Below are positions 5,986 to 6,026 of a stretch of 6,026 bases of DNA, in pieces (position 1 is the first letter of the stretch; every line of letters begins with the position of its first letter). Origin of the DNA: an uncultured Oscillospiraceae bacterium (GTDB lineage Bacteria > Bacillota > Clostridia > Oscillospirales > Oscillospiraceae). The DNA lies in NCBI GenBank assembly GCA_934572355.1, contig CAKTKV010000099.1:1-6026 (forward strand). Direction: 5' to 3'. The notes under the pieces were generated by a model that saw only the letters and a program-made list of their open reading frames with translations, was not told where the DNA came from and did no database searches. Position numbers and translations under genes: made by a program.

Positions 5986-6026
5986 GCTTCAGCCCCACTG
6001 CAAACATATTGCGGTGGGGCTGAAGC
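5986..6026 (+). terminator. Long stem-loop closing the tetR unit, probable terminator cut by the window edge
   Basis: Bases 5986-6001 pair with 6011-6026 over 16 positions (15 Watson-Crick pairs and one T/G wobble) around a nine-base loop. It begins 13 bases after the stop of the last gene. The window ends exactly at the last base of the stem, so the T run expected of an intrinsic terminator cannot be seen. An A-rich patch just upstream (5974-5985) would also allow function on the opposite strand. Confidence 0.75.

Overview
The window looks like chromosomal DNA of a Gram-positive, fairly GC-rich Clostridia-type bacterium. The Oscillospiraceae-like guess is an inference from codon use, strong AGGAGG-type ribosome sites, canonical sigma-A promoters and the gene families present; no marker gene fixes the taxon. 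All recognised genes are on the + strand. They form four separate transcription units rather than one pathway.

Layout: (1) Positions 1-142 hold the last 46 codons of a protein whose tail resembles the C-terminus of 5'-nucleotidase/UshA-type enzymes, followed by a strong hairpin. (2) Positions 255-1712 encode a 485-residue polytopic membrane protein of the O-antigen ligase / Wzy polymerase type, with its own extended -10 promoter. (3) Positions 1733-4620 are a complete metal-homeostasis unit: a consensus promoter, a yybP-ykoY-type (manganese) riboswitch, an intrinsic terminator that shares bases with the riboswitch P1 stem, a full-length P2-type cation ATPase (878 residues), and a terminator. 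(4) Positions 4639-6026 are a self-contained regulator/enzyme unit: a perfect TTGACA-17-TATAAT promoter whose -10 region is overlapped by two tandem 13-bp dyads, a TetR-family repressor, an overlapping gene of the L-2-amino-thiazoline-4-carboxylate hydrolase-like family, and a closing stem-loop at the window edge.

The best-supported and most informative point is the riboswitch-ATPase pair. The P1 closing helix (1778-1785 with 1872-1879) and the terminator stem (1872-1885 with 1890-1903) compete for the same strand. Metal binding should therefore block termination and switch the ATPase on. This suggests that the pump, which sequence similarity alone would label a calcium ATPase, protects the cell from excess Mn2+. 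The second most interesting unit is the TetR plus ATC-hydrolase-like pair, which is probably autoregulated through the double dyad and whose ligand and substrate are unknown.

Intergenic stretches are short (all under 250 bases) and are accounted for by the regulatory elements listed. I saw no tRNA, rRNA, CRISPR array, insertion sequence or phage gene.
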